DNA of 64,000 bases, from positions 558,001 to 622,000 of the forward strand of contig NZ_BMGP01000001.1 in the NCBI RefSeq assembly GCF_014640255.1. The letters run 5' to 3'. Below the pieces are notes generated by a model. That model saw nothing but the letters and a program-made list of their open reading frames with translations, searched no databases and was not told the origin of the DNA. The position numbers were made by a program, and so were the translations under genes. The stretch's first letter is position 1. Each line of letters opens with the position of its first letter. Positions 44,772-54,480 of this stretch are shown in pieces. Source of the stretch: Subtercola lobariae (GTDB lineage: Bacteria; Actinomycetota; Actinomycetes; Actinomycetales; Microbacteriaceae).

Positions 44772-45170
44772 CTAGCCGAACGCCACCACGAGTAGCAGCG
44801 CGATGAGCACCACCTGAGCGATCGCACGCGGCACGAGCGGCACCGCGAGCATCCCGAACCTGTCTTTATGTGAGGCCGCATACGCGTTCGCCGGAAATAC
44901 GGCCACCAAGAACACGGCCAGAGCCACGGCAGCAATCGGCCGAAGCTCCGGGATGAACAGCCCCACCCCACCTGCGATCTCGCACGCTCCCGTGAACAGC
45001 ACCAGGTTCACCGGCCGCAGCAGACCCGTGCGCCGCATCGAGGGCGGAATCATGGCCGCCATCGTGCGGCGAGAAGCCGGCACGAAATGGTTGATGCCCA
45101 TCAGCACGAACACGACCCCGAAAACCAGTGCGATCACGAGCTGAATGACGTCGAAAGTCGCGGGTTCCAT
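44772..45170 (-). CDS. DoxX-family membrane protein
   Basis: The 132-residue protein has four helices (about 7-25, 50-68, 74-95 and 110-130). DoxX-like features are GVVFVLMGINHFVPASRR, LLRPVNLVLFTGACEIAGGVGLFIP and PANAYAASHKDRFG. DoxX proteins are quinone-related or redox-linked membrane proteins of diverse role. CACAAT 6 nt before the ATG is a weak -10. It diverges from serA by 123 bp. Confidence 0.85.
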   Translation of the reverse strand: MEPATFDVIQLVIALVFGVVFVLMGINHFVPASRRTMAAMIPPSMRRTGLLRPVNLVLFTGACEIAGGVGLFIPELRPIAAVALAVFLVAVFPANAYAASHKDRFGMLAVPLVPRAIAQVVLIALLLVVAFG

Positions 45171-45293
45171 GCTCCCATTGTGCAGGCACTAAAGTTGAGG
45201 GGCTAACGTCGCCCGCGATTTCGCCGCCGACCACAGGCTGTGATGATCCCCGCGCAGCTGCCCATGCCGAAACCCGTGTAAGGAACCACTTTC

Positions 45294-46883
45294 GTGTCAA
45301 AACCGGTCGTGCTGATCGCAGAAGAACTCTCACCCGCTACCGTTGAGGCTCTCGGCCCCGATTTCGACGTGGTCAACGTCGACGGAACCGACCGCCCGGC
45401 GTTGCTCGCCGCCCTGGCCTCGGCTGACGCCATTCTCGTGCGATCGGCAACGAAGGTCGACGCCGAAGCGATCGCCGCGGCCCCGAACCTCAAGGTCATC
45501 GCTCGCGCAGGCGTCGGGCTCGACAACGTCGACATCAAGAGCGCGACGTCGGCCGGCGTTATGGTGGTCAACGCGCCCACCTCGAACATCATCTCGGCTG
45601 CCGAGCTCACCGTCGGGCACATTCTGAGCCTCGCCCGCCACATTCCCGCAGCGCACGCCGCGCTGGCCCAGGGGCAGTGGAAGCGGTCGAAGTACACCGG
45701 CGTCGAACTCTACGAGAAGACGCTCGGCATCATCGGCCTCGGCCGTATCGGCGCACTCATCACCGAGCGCCTGCACGCGTTCGGCGTCAACGTGGTCGCG
45801 TACGACCCCTACGTGACCTCGGCCCGCGCCCAGCAGCTCGGCGTGACCCTGCTGTCGCTCGACGAACTTCTCGCGCAGAGTGACTTCGTGACCATCCACA
45901 TGCCGAAGACGCCCGAGACCACGGGCATGATTTCGGATGCTCAGCTCGCCCTCATGAAGCCCACGGCGTTCATCGTGAATGTGGCACGCGGCGGCCTGAT
46001 CGACGAAGACGCCCTGTACCGCGCCCTGAGCACCAACGTGATTGCGGGCGCCGGGCTCGATGTGTTCGTGAGCGAACCGCCGAAGAACCTCGAACTTCTG
46101 GCGCTCGACAATGTCATTGTCACGCCGCACTTGGGGGCATCCACTGACGAAGCGCAAGAGAAGGCGGGCGTCTCGGTTGCGAAGTCGGTGCGTCTCGCGC
46201 TCTCTGGCGAACTCGTGCCCGACGCGGTGAACGTGGCCGGGGGAGTGATCGAGCCTTCGGTGCGACCGGGTATCGCTCTCATCGAGAAGCTCGGTCAGGT
46301 GTTCTCAGGGCTCGCGACGAGCTCGCTCACCAGCGTCGACGTCATTGTGAAGGGCGAGATCGCCGAGTTCGACGTGAGCGTGCTGAAGCTCGCTGCGCTG
46401 AAGGGCATCTTCACGAATGTGGTCAGCGAATCGGTGTCGTATGTGAATGCTCCGCTGCTCGCCGAGCAGCGCGGGGTCACCGTGCGGCTCATCACCGACC
46501 CCGTATCAGAGGAGTACCGCAACGTGCTCACCCTTTCGGGTGCGCTGAGCGACGGCACGCAGGTCTCGGTGTCGGGAACGCTGACGGGCACGAAGCAGAT
46601 CGAGAAGATCACCTCGATCAACGGATACGACGTGGAGGTTCCGTTCGCGCAGCACCTGCTCGTGATGATCTACGACGACCGCCCCGGCATCGTCGCTGTC
46701 TACGGCAAAGAGTTCGGCGACGCCTCCATCAACATCGCGGGCATGCAGATTGCGCGCACGAATGCGGGTGGCAAGGCGCTGAGCGTTCTCACCATCGACT
46801 CGCCCGCCCCCGACGAGCTACTCGAGCGCGTGCGTCAGGCCATTGAGGCAGACGTTCTGACCGAGATCGACATCACCGAGTAA
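45294..46883 (+). CDS. serA: D-3-phosphoglycerate dehydrogenase (long form with ACT domain)
   Basis: The 529-residue enzyme starts serine synthesis by oxidising 3-phosphoglycerate. The NAD-binding region has LGIIGLGRIGALITERL, the catalytic region VARGGLIDEDALYRAL and TPHLGASTDEAQEKAG. The intervening ASB domain (about 315-450) is followed by an ACT domain (about 455-529; DRPGIVAVYGKEFGDASINIAGMQ), which binds serine as inhibitor. AAGGA lies 9 nt before the GTG. Location between ilvC and leuB repeats the serA1 (Rv2996c) neighbourhood. Confidence 0.97.
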   Translation: MSKPVVLIAEELSPATVEALGPDFDVVNVDGTDRPALLAALASADAILVRSATKVDAEAIAAAPNLKVIARAGVGLDNVDIKSATSAGVMVVNAPTSNIISAAELTVGHILSLARHIPAAHAALAQGQWKRSKYTGVELYEKTLGIIGLGRIGALITERLHAFGVNVVAYDPYVTSARAQQLGVTLLSLDELLAQSDFVTIHMPKTPETTGMISDAQLALMKPTAFIVNVARGGLIDEDALYRALSTNVIAGAGLDVFVSEPPKNLELLALDNVIVTPHLGASTDEAQEKAGVSVAKSVRLALSGELVPDAVNVAGGVIEPSVRPGIALIEKLGQVFSGLATSSLTSVDVIVKGEIAEFDVSVLKLAALKGIFTNVVSESVSYVNAPLLAEQRGVTVRLITDPVSEEYRNVLTLSGALSDGTQVSVSGTLTGTKQIEKITSINGYDVEVPFAQHLLVMIYDDRPGIVAVYGKEFGDASINIAGMQIARTNAGGKALSVLTIDSPAPDELLERVRQAIEADVLTEIDITE

Positions 46884-46901
46884 CAACCACCGCGTACGGC
46901 C

Positions 46902-46953
46902 GCGTTGCACAAGAGCACCTCGCCAGTTCGGCGAAGGTGCTCTTGCGCAACGC
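46902..46953. terminator. Long bidirectional hairpin after serA
   Basis: The left arm 46902-46924 and the right arm 46930-46953 pair over about 22 bp with one mismatch and one extra base around a 5-nt loop. The stem contains CAAGAGCACCT/AGGTGCTCTTG. It separates serA from the convergent Tat-exported protein gene. Confidence 0.75.
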
Positions 46954-46988
46954 GAGCATGCGCGAGAGTAAGCGTGGCGGTCGGCGGG

Positions 46989-47600
46989 CTAGGCGTCGAC
47001 GAAGTCGATCTCCACGTCGTCGGCGGCATCGGTGATCGTGCGCGTGCCGAAGGTGAAGCTGCCCGTGATGACGAACAGCCGCTCGCGGTGGTTGTGCGTC
47101 GGCCAGGTGACCGTGAAGAAGATATACAGCGGCGCCCCGGGGTTCACCGTGACGGGCCCGGCCGACGTCAGCAGGTAGCTGCCGCCCGGTGTGTGCGGTG
47201 CCAAGATGAATGCCGCGTTGTCGACCGTCGTGTTCGTGGTGTTCGACTCTGGCGGCGCGACGTACTGCGTCTTGGTGGGGTCGTAGGCCACGCTCACCTC
47301 GTCGTCAGGCACTCCCATCAGCGTGATGCTTGCCGTGTCGGTGACCGCCTCGGTGCCCGAGTTCGTGATCTTGATCAGCACCGCCAACGTGTCTGACGTA
47401 TGCAACTGCAGCAGTGCGGCGACGAAGTCGAAGGTGAGCGGCGCCGTTCCGCTCGCCGAGGCGGCGGGTGTGCCCACCGCGAGAGCGACGACGGGCACAG
47501 ACCACGCCGCACCCTTCAGCGCCGAGCGTCTGGTGAAACCGGATGCCCGTGGCTCCCGTTCAACCGATTCGCCGACGTTCTTCTGCACTTCTTGCACCAC
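46989..47600 (-). CDS. Tat-exported protein of unknown function
   Basis: The protein has 203 residues from the GTG at 47600, preceded by AGGGGG; a second GTG directly follows. The N-terminus holds a twin-arginine signal (FTRRSALKGAAWSVPVVALAVG, cleavage after ASA). The mature part is one beta-rich domain (ALLQLHTSDTLAVLIKITNSGTEAVTDTASITL). It resembles surface-layer or pilin-like domains made by actinobacteria, but no family is certain. It lies 28 bp after the large membrane protein gene on the same strand. Confidence 0.7.
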   Translation of the reverse strand: MVQEVQKNVGESVEREPRASGFTRRSALKGAAWSVPVVALAVGTPAASASGTAPLTFDFVAALLQLHTSDTLAVLIKITNSGTEAVTDTASITLMGVPDDEVSVAYDPTKTQYVAPPESNTTNTTVDNAAFILAPHTPGGSYLLTSAGPVTVNPGAPLYIFFTVTWPTHNHRERLFVITGSFTFGTRTITDAADDVEIDFVDA

Positions 47601-47628
47601 ATCTGCCCCCTGTTCGCGTGTGAAAATA

Positions 47629-49464
47629 CTAGTGCGACGAAGAGGGCAGCACGAAAAGCAGCAGCTTGCCTGAGCTCGAGGTGACCGCGGGCGTCGGGTT
47701 CGCCTCGCCGGTCGCCGCCTCGACGAACGGCTTCCAGCCGTCGACATTGGCAGAATAACCGTCGAGATCGACCTCAATGGCGCAGACCCCCGTCGATTCG
47801 ACGGCCGACGCGAATGCGGCCGGGTCGTCGACCGCGTTCTTCCACACATCCCAGCCGTAGGTGCCGTAGATTGAGCCGAAGATAAAGCGCAGATGCCCGG
47901 GCGTCGTGTAGAGGTAAGGCAACGCCTGGTCGTAATCGGCGAGGTTGCCGATGGGCCCTTGGTCGGGAAAGCCCTCGATAGGCAGCTGAGCAACTCCGCA
48001 GCCATCGGGCAGAGCCGCATCGGTGGCGGCGACGAAGTCTTTCATCTCGGTGTCTGCCGTCGCTCCGATGGGAACCCGGGCCGAAACCCCGGCGATCTGA
48101 TCGAAGAAGGCCAGCACAATGAGCGCCGCCGCCACGATGATCCGCGCGCCGAAACGTTTCGGCACCCTATCGAGCAGCAGCGCCATGAACCCGAGACCGA
48201 ACAAGATCAGCACAATGCTGAGCCTGCCCCACGTTCTGATCTGCGGCCCGATGATGAGCGCCACGGCAATGCCGAGCCCGGTGACGATGTAGAACAGAAA
48301 CGCCCAGAGCATCGCCGACGCCAGAACCCTGGTGCGAGCATCCGCTACCAGCCGCCCCAGCCAGGTCTGCCCGATGAGTTTTGTGCTGCTCGCGGCGAAG
48401 ACCACGAGTACGGCGAAAAGGGCGATGATTCCGACCGACGCGATGATCGATGAACCGGGCTCTTCGGTGGTAGGAATGGCGCCGGTGTTGGCGAGGTACT
48501 TGTTCGTGGCAGCGATGAGTTTGGGAACGCCAGAGCCCGTCCACGGCAGAAGCAGCGTGATCAGCTTGCCGGCATCGAGCTCTGATTCGGCGATCAGCCG
48601 CCCGTTCGAGTACGAGAGATACCGCGCACCGAAGTCGCGCGATGTCAGAAAGAGGCTGACTGCCACGAACACACCGAGCGCCGCGAGCGGAATGCTCTGC
48701 CACCCCAAGCCCCGAACGCGCTGCCGGCTGATCAGAGCAGAAACCACCCCGATGAGCCACACCCCTGCCACCACGATGAGCCCGAACACGAAGTAGTAGC
48801 TGCTAGTCGTTGCCACCAGGGCGGCCAGGATGATCGCGGGAGCGATTCGACGCACCACTCGGCCGCGCGTGCTCGTCGCCCGCGCGGCCCACGCGCTGAA
48901 CGGGTCGGTACTCGGCCCCGCAGCCATGAGCACCAAAATGCCTATGACGGGAATGGCCCAGTAGTTACTGATGAACGCGTGCCCGTAGCTGACGCGAATG
49001 AAATGGTACGGCGCAAGGCTGAACAGCGAGGCGAACAGAATTGCAACCCAGGGGCGCACGCGTAACGCCCGAAAGAAGAAGTAGCCTGTGAAGGCGGCGG
49101 TGACGAAGGTCAGCAGAGTGAAGACGTTCGCCAGCAGAATGCCGTTGTGAATCACCAGGGCGAGCAAGCTCATCACGACGGCCGACGACAGGTCGACCTG
49201 GGCGAGAAAGAACGCGTCGAATCCGGTGGGAAAGCCGAGACCCGGGTTCGTGGCGTACGAGAAGTTCTGGGTGGCGTTCGTGAACAGCATGTAGTGCAGC
49301 ACGGCGTCTGAACTGCTCACCTGCCAGCGCTCGGCGAGGTCGGCAGGGGAGATGCGCAGCGCCAGAATGGCGAAGGCCAGGCTGATCAGCCCGGCGCCGA
49401 CGGCAGCACAGACCTCGAGAAGCCAGCGGCGCACGGGTCGCGTTCGAGGTTCGGGTGTTTGCAC
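47629..49464 (-). CDS. Multi-pass membrane protein, GT-C/YfhO-like
   Basis: The 611-residue protein has about 12-13 hydrophobic helices up to residue 460 and a final extracytoplasmic domain (about 465-611; LPDGCGVAQLPIEGFPDQGPIGNLADYDQALPYLY). Features such as a loop after helix 1 (SSSDAVLHYMLFTN), AFTGYFFFRALRVRPWVAILFASLFSLAPYHF, and the late soluble domain match polyprenol-phosphate sugar transferases of GT-C fold and DUF6541/YfhO-like proteins. The substrate is unknown. It may be co-transcribed with the Tat-exported protein downstream. Confidence 0.65.
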   Translation of the reverse strand: MQTPEPRTRPVRRWLLEVCAAVGAGLISLAFAILALRISPADLAERWQVSSSDAVLHYMLFTNATQNFSYATNPGLGFPTGFDAFFLAQVDLSSAVVMSLLALVIHNGILLANVFTLLTFVTAAFTGYFFFRALRVRPWVAILFASLFSLAPYHFIRVSYGHAFISNYWAIPVIGILVLMAAGPSTDPFSAWAARATSTRGRVVRRIAPAIILAALVATTSSYYFVFGLIVVAGVWLIGVVSALISRQRVRGLGWQSIPLAALGVFVAVSLFLTSRDFGARYLSYSNGRLIAESELDAGKLITLLLPWTGSGVPKLIAATNKYLANTGAIPTTEEPGSSIIASVGIIALFAVLVVFAASSTKLIGQTWLGRLVADARTRVLASAMLWAFLFYIVTGLGIAVALIIGPQIRTWGRLSIVLILFGLGFMALLLDRVPKRFGARIIVAAALIVLAFFDQIAGVSARVPIGATADTEMKDFVAATDAALPDGCGVAQLPIEGFPDQGPIGNLADYDQALPYLYTTPGHLRFIFGSIYGTYGWDVWKNAVDDPAAFASAVESTGVCAIEVDLDGYSANVDGWKPFVEAATGEANPTPAVTSSSGKLLLFVLPSSSH

Positions 49465-49500
49465 CCGCCAACACTACAAGTCATTGGCTGAGAGGGCAGG

Positions 49501-50061
49501 TCAGCTCGGCGTCGTACTTTTCACGAGGCTCTGTACGACGCCCACCAGTTCATCCATGCTCTGTGTGGCGCGGTGCGAGGTTTCGTTCAGCGCCGAAGGC
49601 AGAAGGGCCGAGTTGTAGTAGAGGCCGTCGCTGATGAGCATCACCGTTCGTGCGACAGCCGGGTCGCCCACCGCCTCAGAAACCACGTCGAACCAGGCCC
49701 GCTGCATCGACTTGAGCGCTTCTTGCGCTTTCGGCTGCGAGCCCTGGGCGAGCCGGGTGGCGGCGATGATGGCCCGGTCGAGCGGGCTCTCGGTGTTGAC
49801 CGAGCTGCGAATGAAGTAGTCGACCACGCCGGCCGGTGCGGTGCGAATGTTCACCACATCGGCGCTGACGAGTTCGCTGAGGCGCTCGACGAGGCCATCG
49901 ACCAGAGCCTCTTTCGACCCGAAATGGTAGAGCAGGCCCCCCTTGCTGACGCCTGCCTCGGCAGCCACCGCGTCGAGAGTGGCCGTGCGTTCGCCCTGGT
50001 TGATCAAAATGTTCTCGAACGAGTCGAGAATACGATCGCGAGCAGACGGCGCTTGAGGCAT
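49501..50061 (-). CDS. TetR-family regulator, divergent from an MFS efflux gene
   Basis: The 186-residue protein from the ATG at 50061 has an N-terminal HTH (7-55; RDRILDSFENILINQGERTATLDAVAAEAGVSKGGLLYHFGSK) and a helical ligand domain. TACGAT (50068-50073) lies 6 nt upstream, suggesting leaderless expression. The frame is open to 50091 without further support. It diverges from a DHA2-type exporter with a palindromic operator in between, the classic arrangement for a drug-responsive repressor. The ligand is unknown. Confidence 0.88.
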   Translation of the reverse strand: MPQAPSARDRILDSFENILINQGERTATLDAVAAEAGVSKGGLLYHFGSKEALVDGLVERLSELVSADVVNIRTAPAGVVDYFIRSSVNTESPLDRAIIAATRLAQGSQPKAQEALKSMQRAWFDVVSEAVGDPAVARTVMLISDGLYYNSALLPSALNETSHRATQSMDELVGVVQSLVKSTTPS

Positions 50062-50067
50062 GACTTC

Positions 50068-50073
50068 ATCGTA
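50068..50073 (-). promoter_or_regulatory. -10 element (TACGAT) of a leaderless promoter for tetR
   Basis: The hexamer is 6 nt from the ATG at 50061. Confidence 0.5.
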
Positions 50074-50151
50074 GTGAGCACGGGCCCCCACGCCGGGAGA
50101 AGCGGCCTCTGCGCTGGGGAATAGTCTGAACAGTTGTAGAGTTGAGTACTG

Positions 50152-50176
50152 TACCGACTAGACGGTATACTCTAGT
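50152..50176. promoter_or_regulatory. Overlapping palindromes: probable TetR operator
   Basis: TACCG-ACTAGA-CGGTA (50152-50167) is a perfect 5-bp inverted repeat with a 6-bp spacer. ACTAGA (50157-50162) and TCTAGT (50171-50176) form a second one. A -10-like TACTCT (50168-50173) of the MFS gene lies inside, so a bound repressor would block transcription of the exporter. Confidence 0.6.
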
Positions 50177-50208
50177 TTCAGAACTCGAACTTTGCCAGGA
50201 AACACATC

Positions 50209-51819
50209 ATGTCTAGCTCCACCGCCACCCGCCCGATTCGCACCATCTCGACGAAGACGGCCTCGACGAACGCCGCCTCGACGAACGCCGCCGCACACAA
50301 CCGCCGCGCGATCACCGCCCTGCCCGACCTCCGCGTCGGCAAGCGCGGCTGGCTCGCGCTCGCCGTACTCATGCTGCCCGTGCTGCTCATCTCCGTCGAC
50401 AACACCGTGCTGAGCTTTGCGCTGCCCGTGATCTCCGAATCGCTGCACCCGAGCGCCACCGCTCAACTCTGGATCATCGACACCTACCCGTTGGTGCTCG
50501 CGGGCCTGCTCGTGGCCATGGGTAACTTCGGCGACCGCATCGGCCGCCGCAAGCTGCTGCTCATCGGTGCCATCGGCTTCGGCGCGGTCTCTGTCGTCGC
50601 GGCGTTCGCGCCGACCGCCGAGCTGCTCATCGCGGCCCGTGCCCTGCTCGCGTTCTTCGGCGCCATGCTCATGCCCTCCACCCTGTCGCTGCTGCGCAGC
50701 ATCTTCGCCGACCGTCGTCAGCGCCGCCTCGCGATTGCCATCTGGGCGGCCGGCTTCGCTGCTGGCGCCGCACTCGGACCCATCGTGGGCGGGGTGCTGC
50801 TCGAGCACTTCTGGTGGGGCTCGGTGTTCTTGATCGCGGTGCCGGTGCTGATTCCGCTCGTGATTCTGGCGCCCCTGCTGATTCCGGAGTCGAAAGACCC
50901 GAACCCGGGGGCGCTCGATCTGCTGAGCATCGTGCTCTCGATGGTGATGCTCGTGCCGGCGGTCTTCGCCATCACACAGATCGGGGCCGATGGCTTCAGC
51001 TGGTCATCCATTGGGCTGTTGGCACTGGGGCTCGCTGCCGGCTTCGCGTTTGTGCGACGCCAGCTCACTCGTGAGAACCCCATGCTCGACATGCGGCTCT
51101 TTCGCGTGGGCGCGTTCAGTGGCGCGGTGCTCGTCAACCTGATGAGCGTCGTGGCACTCGTGGGCTTCCTGTTTTACGTCTCGCAGCATCTGCAGCTCGT
51201 GCTCGGTCTTCGGCCAATGGATGCCGCACTCGCCTTAGTGCCGGGCCTGATCGTCATGGTCGTGGCAGGCCTCGCCGTCGTACCTCTTGTTCGGTTCGTG
51301 AGGCCGAGTTTCGTGGTCGCCGGCGGCCTGCTGCTCTCGGCGATCGCCTACGCCATCGTGATGTTCACGGGGCAGAACGCGACTGCAGTGACCCTCGGCG
51401 CCGCGTTCGCGATTCTCGGGCTCGGAATCGGGGCGGCAGAGACCATTTCGAACGACCTCATCATCTCGGTGGTGCCGGAGCACAAGGCCGGGGCGGCGTC
51501 TGCCGTGTCGGAGACGGCGTACGAACTGGGCGCGGTGCTCGGCACTGCGGTGCTCGGCAGCATTCTGACGGCGTTCTACCGCGCCAGCGTCGTGCTGCCG
51601 ATCGGGCTGACCGATCAGCAGGCCACCTCGGCGGGCGAAACGCTCGGCGGGGCAGTGGGGGTGTCGAACGAGATTCCGTGGAGCCTCGGAACGACGCTGC
51701 TGCAGTCGGCGCGTGATGCGTTCGACAGCGGGGTGTTCACCACGTCGTTGATCGCGGTGCTGCTGATGGTCAGTGCGAGCATCCTGGCGCTCGTCACGCT
51801 GCGCAAGGCCCGCGGCTGA
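50209..51819 (+). CDS. MFS transporter, DHA2 family (14 helices)
   Basis: The 536-residue protein has a Thr/Ala-rich N-terminal tail of about 45 residues with a duplicated STNAA unit. About 14 transmembrane helices follow, with DHA2 features LISVDNTVLSFALPVISESL, GNFGDRIGRRKLLLIGA (motif A) and AAGFAAGAALGPIVGGVLLEHFWWGSVF (motif C). It is a proton-driven multidrug exporter by homology, and the substrates are unknown. AGGA is 9 nt before the ATG. The divergent TetR gene likely represses it. Confidence 0.92.
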   Translation: MSSSTATRPIRTISTKTASTNAASTNAAAHNRRAITALPDLRVGKRGWLALAVLMLPVLLISVDNTVLSFALPVISESLHPSATAQLWIIDTYPLVLAGLLVAMGNFGDRIGRRKLLLIGAIGFGAVSVVAAFAPTAELLIAARALLAFFGAMLMPSTLSLLRSIFADRRQRRLAIAIWAAGFAAGAALGPIVGGVLLEHFWWGSVFLIAVPVLIPLVILAPLLIPESKDPNPGALDLLSIVLSMVMLVPAVFAITQIGADGFSWSSIGLLALGLAAGFAFVRRQLTRENPMLDMRLFRVGAFSGAVLVNLMSVVALVGFLFYVSQHLQLVLGLRPMDAALALVPGLIVMVVAGLAVVPLVRFVRPSFVVAGGLLLSAIAYAIVMFTGQNATAVTLGAAFAILGLGIGAAETISNDLIISVVPEHKAGAASAVSETAYELGAVLGTAVLGSILTAFYRASVVLPIGLTDQQATSAGETLGGAVGVSNEIPWSLGTTLLQSARDAFDSGVFTTSLIAVLLMVSASILALVTLRKARG

Positions 51820-51946
51820 CCTGAGGCGGTGGGGGCCGCGACGCCGACACGGAGTGCGGCGAACCCGGCCCCTGGGCGCGGCTCCCCGTGTGCGAGGGCG
51901 GGTTGTAACCTAGAGGTACCCTTTTCGATCCAGCGCTGGAGCCCTT

Positions 51947-53038
51947 ATGTCACGCGTCATTCGCCTTGCTGTCATTCCCGGAGACGGAATCGGTGTGGAG
52001 GTCGTCGCCGAAGCGCTGAAGGTGCTCGACGCGGCGGTCGCGGCGACGGCTGACAGCGCTGGCGAGAGCGTCGTCTTCGAGAAAACCGAGTTCAAGCTCG
52101 GCGCCGCTCGTTTTCTCGAGACCGGCGACGTGCTGACCGACGAAGACCTCGCATCCATCGCCTCGCACGATGCGATTCTGCTCGGCGCGGTCGGCGGCGT
52201 GCCCGGCGACCCGCGACTGAAGAACGCGAACATCGAGCGTGGCCTGCTGCTGAAACTGCGCTTCTCGCTCGACCACTACGTGAACCTGCGGCCCACCACC
52301 ATCTACCCCGGGGTGACGAGCCCGCTCGCGAACCCCGGCGAGGTCGATTTCGTGGTGGTTCGCGAAGGAACCGAGGGGCCCTACACCGGCAACGGCGGCG
52401 CCCTGCGCGTCGGCACGCCGAACGAGGTCGCTACCGAGGTCTCGGTGAACACGGCGTTCGGCGTCGAGCGGGTGGTGCGGTACGCGTTCGACCTCGCTCA
52501 GACCCGCCCGCGCAAGAAGCTCACGCTGGTGCACAAGACCAACGTTCTGGTGTTCTCCGGGCAGCTCTGGCAGCGCACGGTCAATGCGGTCGCCGCCGAA
52601 TACCCCGACGTTGCCGTCGATTATCTGCATGTGGATGCCGCGACCATCTTTTTCGTCACGAATCCTGCTAAATTCGATGTCATCGTCACAGACAACCTCT
52701 TTGGCGACATTCTCACCGACTTGGCCGGCGCGATCAGCGGCGGCATCGGGTTGGCAGCCTCGGGCAACATCAACCCGACCGGCACCTTCCCCAGCATGTT
52801 CGAGCCTGTTCACGGGTCAGCACCCGACATCGCAGGCCAGCAGATCGCCGACCCCACCGCCGCGATTCTGTCGGTCGCCCTCCTGCTCGACCAACAAGGT
52901 CTGCCCGAGGCGGCCACCGCCATACGTGACGCCGTGACGGCCGACCTCGCCGGGCGAACCCCGGCATCCACTTCGCGCAGCACAAGCGAGGTGGGCGATG
53001 CGATTGCGGCCTCGCTGCACTCGCTCGTCAGCCGCTGA
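51947..53038 (+). CDS. leuB: 3-isopropylmalate dehydrogenase
   Basis: The 363-residue enzyme oxidatively decarboxylates 3-isopropylmalate in leucine synthesis with NAD. It shows [51 protein letters not shown], the metal-binding [13 protein letters not shown] and the NAD region [18 protein letters not shown] is 5-8 nt before the ATG. TAACCT at 51906-51911 is a likely -10 with a leader of about 30 nt. It heads the leuB-ilvE-FAH block. Confidence 0.96.
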   Translation: MSRVIRLAVIPGDGIGVEVVAEALKVLDAAVAATADSAGESVVFEKTEFKLGAARFLETGDVLTDEDLASIASHDAILLGAVGGVPGDPRLKNANIERGLLLKLRFSLDHYVNLRPTTIYPGVTSPLANPGEVDFVVVREGTEGPYTGNGGALRVGTPNEVATEVSVNTAFGVERVVRYAFDLAQTRPRKKLTLVHKTNVLVFSGQLWQRTVNAVAAEYPDVAVDYLHVDAATIFFVTNPAKFDVIVTDNLFGDILTDLAGAISGGIGLAASGNINPTGTFPSMFEPVHGSAPDIAGQQIADPTAAILSVALLLDQQGLPEAATAIRDAVTADLAGRTPASTSRSTSEVGDAIAASLHSLVSR

Positions 53039-53107
53039 CGTCAGGATCGAACATCCACACCCCCGGCTCGCGCCGCACACACTGAATTTCTCCCTGTTGA
53101 GGATCTG

Positions 53108-54220
53108 ATGACAACCACCGCACCGACACCCACCCAGTTTCCGCTCGCCTTTGCACTCACGCCGTCGACGGATGCCCGTGCCGAGGCCGAGCGCGAGGCT
53201 ATCCTTGCCGACCCCGGCTTCGGCAAACACTTCACCGATCACATGGTGCAGATCGAATGGACTCTGGCCGATGGCTGGCACAACGCCGAGGTCATTCCGT
53301 ACGGCAAGATCTCGCTCGACCCGGCCGCCTCGGTGTTTCACTACGCGCAAGAGATCTTCGAGGGGCTGAAGGCGTACCGGCATGCAGATGGCGGTATCTA
53401 TACCTTCAGGCCCGAGATGAATGCGCAGCGCCTGCAGCGCTCTGCCGTTCGGCTTGCGCTGCCCGAGCTCTCGACCGCCGACTTCATCGAGTCGCTGCGG
53501 CAGCTGGTTGCCGTCGATGGCTCGTGGGTGCCCGACGCGCCCGAGACCAGCCTGTACCTGCGGCCGTTCGAGATTTCGACCGAGAGCTTTCTCGGGGTAC
53601 GCTCGGCGCAGAAGGTGGGCTACTTCGTCATTGCGTCGCCCGCCGGCACCTACTTCGCAGGCGGGGTCTCGCCGGTGAACATCTGGCTCTCGACCGAGTA
53701 CAACCGTGCGGGCCGGGGCGGAATGGGCGCGGCGAAGACGGGCGGAAACTACGCCTCGTCGCTGCTGCCGCAAGAACTTGCCTACGAGAAGGGCTGCGCT
53801 CAGGTGCTCTTTCTCGACTCGCAAGAGGGCAAGTACATCGAAGAGCTCGGTGGAATGAACCTGTTTCTTGTCTACCGCGACGGCACCCTCGTCACCCCCG
53901 AGAGCGACAGCATTCTCGCGGGCATCACGCGCGACAGCATCATGCAGCTCGCCCGTGACCGCGGCCACAACGTGGAGATTCGCCAGGTCTCGATCGAGGA
54001 GTGGAAAGCCGGCTCGGAGTCGGGCGACATCGTCGAGGCGTTCGCCTGCGGCACGGCGGCGGTCATCGCACCGGTCGCCCAACTGCGCTCGGAGCACTTC
54101 ACCCTCGGCGCGGCGGGCGCGCCCGCCGGCGAGCTCACCATGTCGCTGCGCCAAGAGCTCACCGACATCCAATACGGTCGCCTGCCCGACAAGCACGGCT
54201 GGCTGACGCGCCTGGCGTAA
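53108..54220 (+). CDS. ilvE: Branched-chain amino acid aminotransferase
   Basis: The 370-residue PLP enzyme performs the last step of valine, leucine and isoleucine synthesis. Type IV fold features are HYAQEIFEGLKAYRHADG, YLRPFEISTESFLGV and the PLP-lysine sequence GMGAAKTGGNYASSLLPQ (Lys210). EELGGMNLFLVY and FACGTAAVIAPV follow. The ATG is preceded by GAGG. It follows leuB by 69 bp. Its 3' region holds a G-rich hexamer tract. Confidence 0.96.
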   Translation: MTTTAPTPTQFPLAFALTPSTDARAEAEREAILADPGFGKHFTDHMVQIEWTLADGWHNAEVIPYGKISLDPAASVFHYAQEIFEGLKAYRHADGGIYTFRPEMNAQRLQRSAVRLALPELSTADFIESLRQLVAVDGSWVPDAPETSLYLRPFEISTESFLGVRSAQKVGYFVIASPAGTYFAGGVSPVNIWLSTEYNRAGRGGMGAAKTGGNYASSLLPQELAYEKGCAQVLFLDSQEGKYIEELGGMNLFLVYRDGTLVTPESDSILAGITRDSIMQLARDRGHNVEIRQVSIEEWKAGSESGDIVEAFACGTAAVIAPVAQLRSEHFTLGAAGAPAGELTMSLRQELTDIQYGRLPDKHGWLTRLA

Positions 54221-54259
54221 CGCTCGCCGGCGCCGGCGCTGCAGCTACGCAGTCGGTGC

Positions 54260-54327
<68 letters not shown>

Positions 54328-54467
54328 GAGTATCGTCGGAGCTGAGCCGAGATAGGCACGTATTGCGGCGATGTGAGCTGTGCTCCGACCTAACTACCTG
54401 GCGGCGCCGGGTTCGGGCCGGGCGCTCACGCGCGATCTCAGACGTGAGCGGCCACCGCGGCGGGGGA

Positions 54468-54473
54468 TAGGCT
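54468..54473 (+). promoter_or_regulatory. -10 element (TAGGCT) of a leaderless promoter for the FAH-family gene
   Basis: The hexamer is 7 nt before the GTG at 54481. The same hexamer and spacing occur before pdtaS. Confidence 0.5.
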
Positions 54474-54480
54474 TGAGCGC

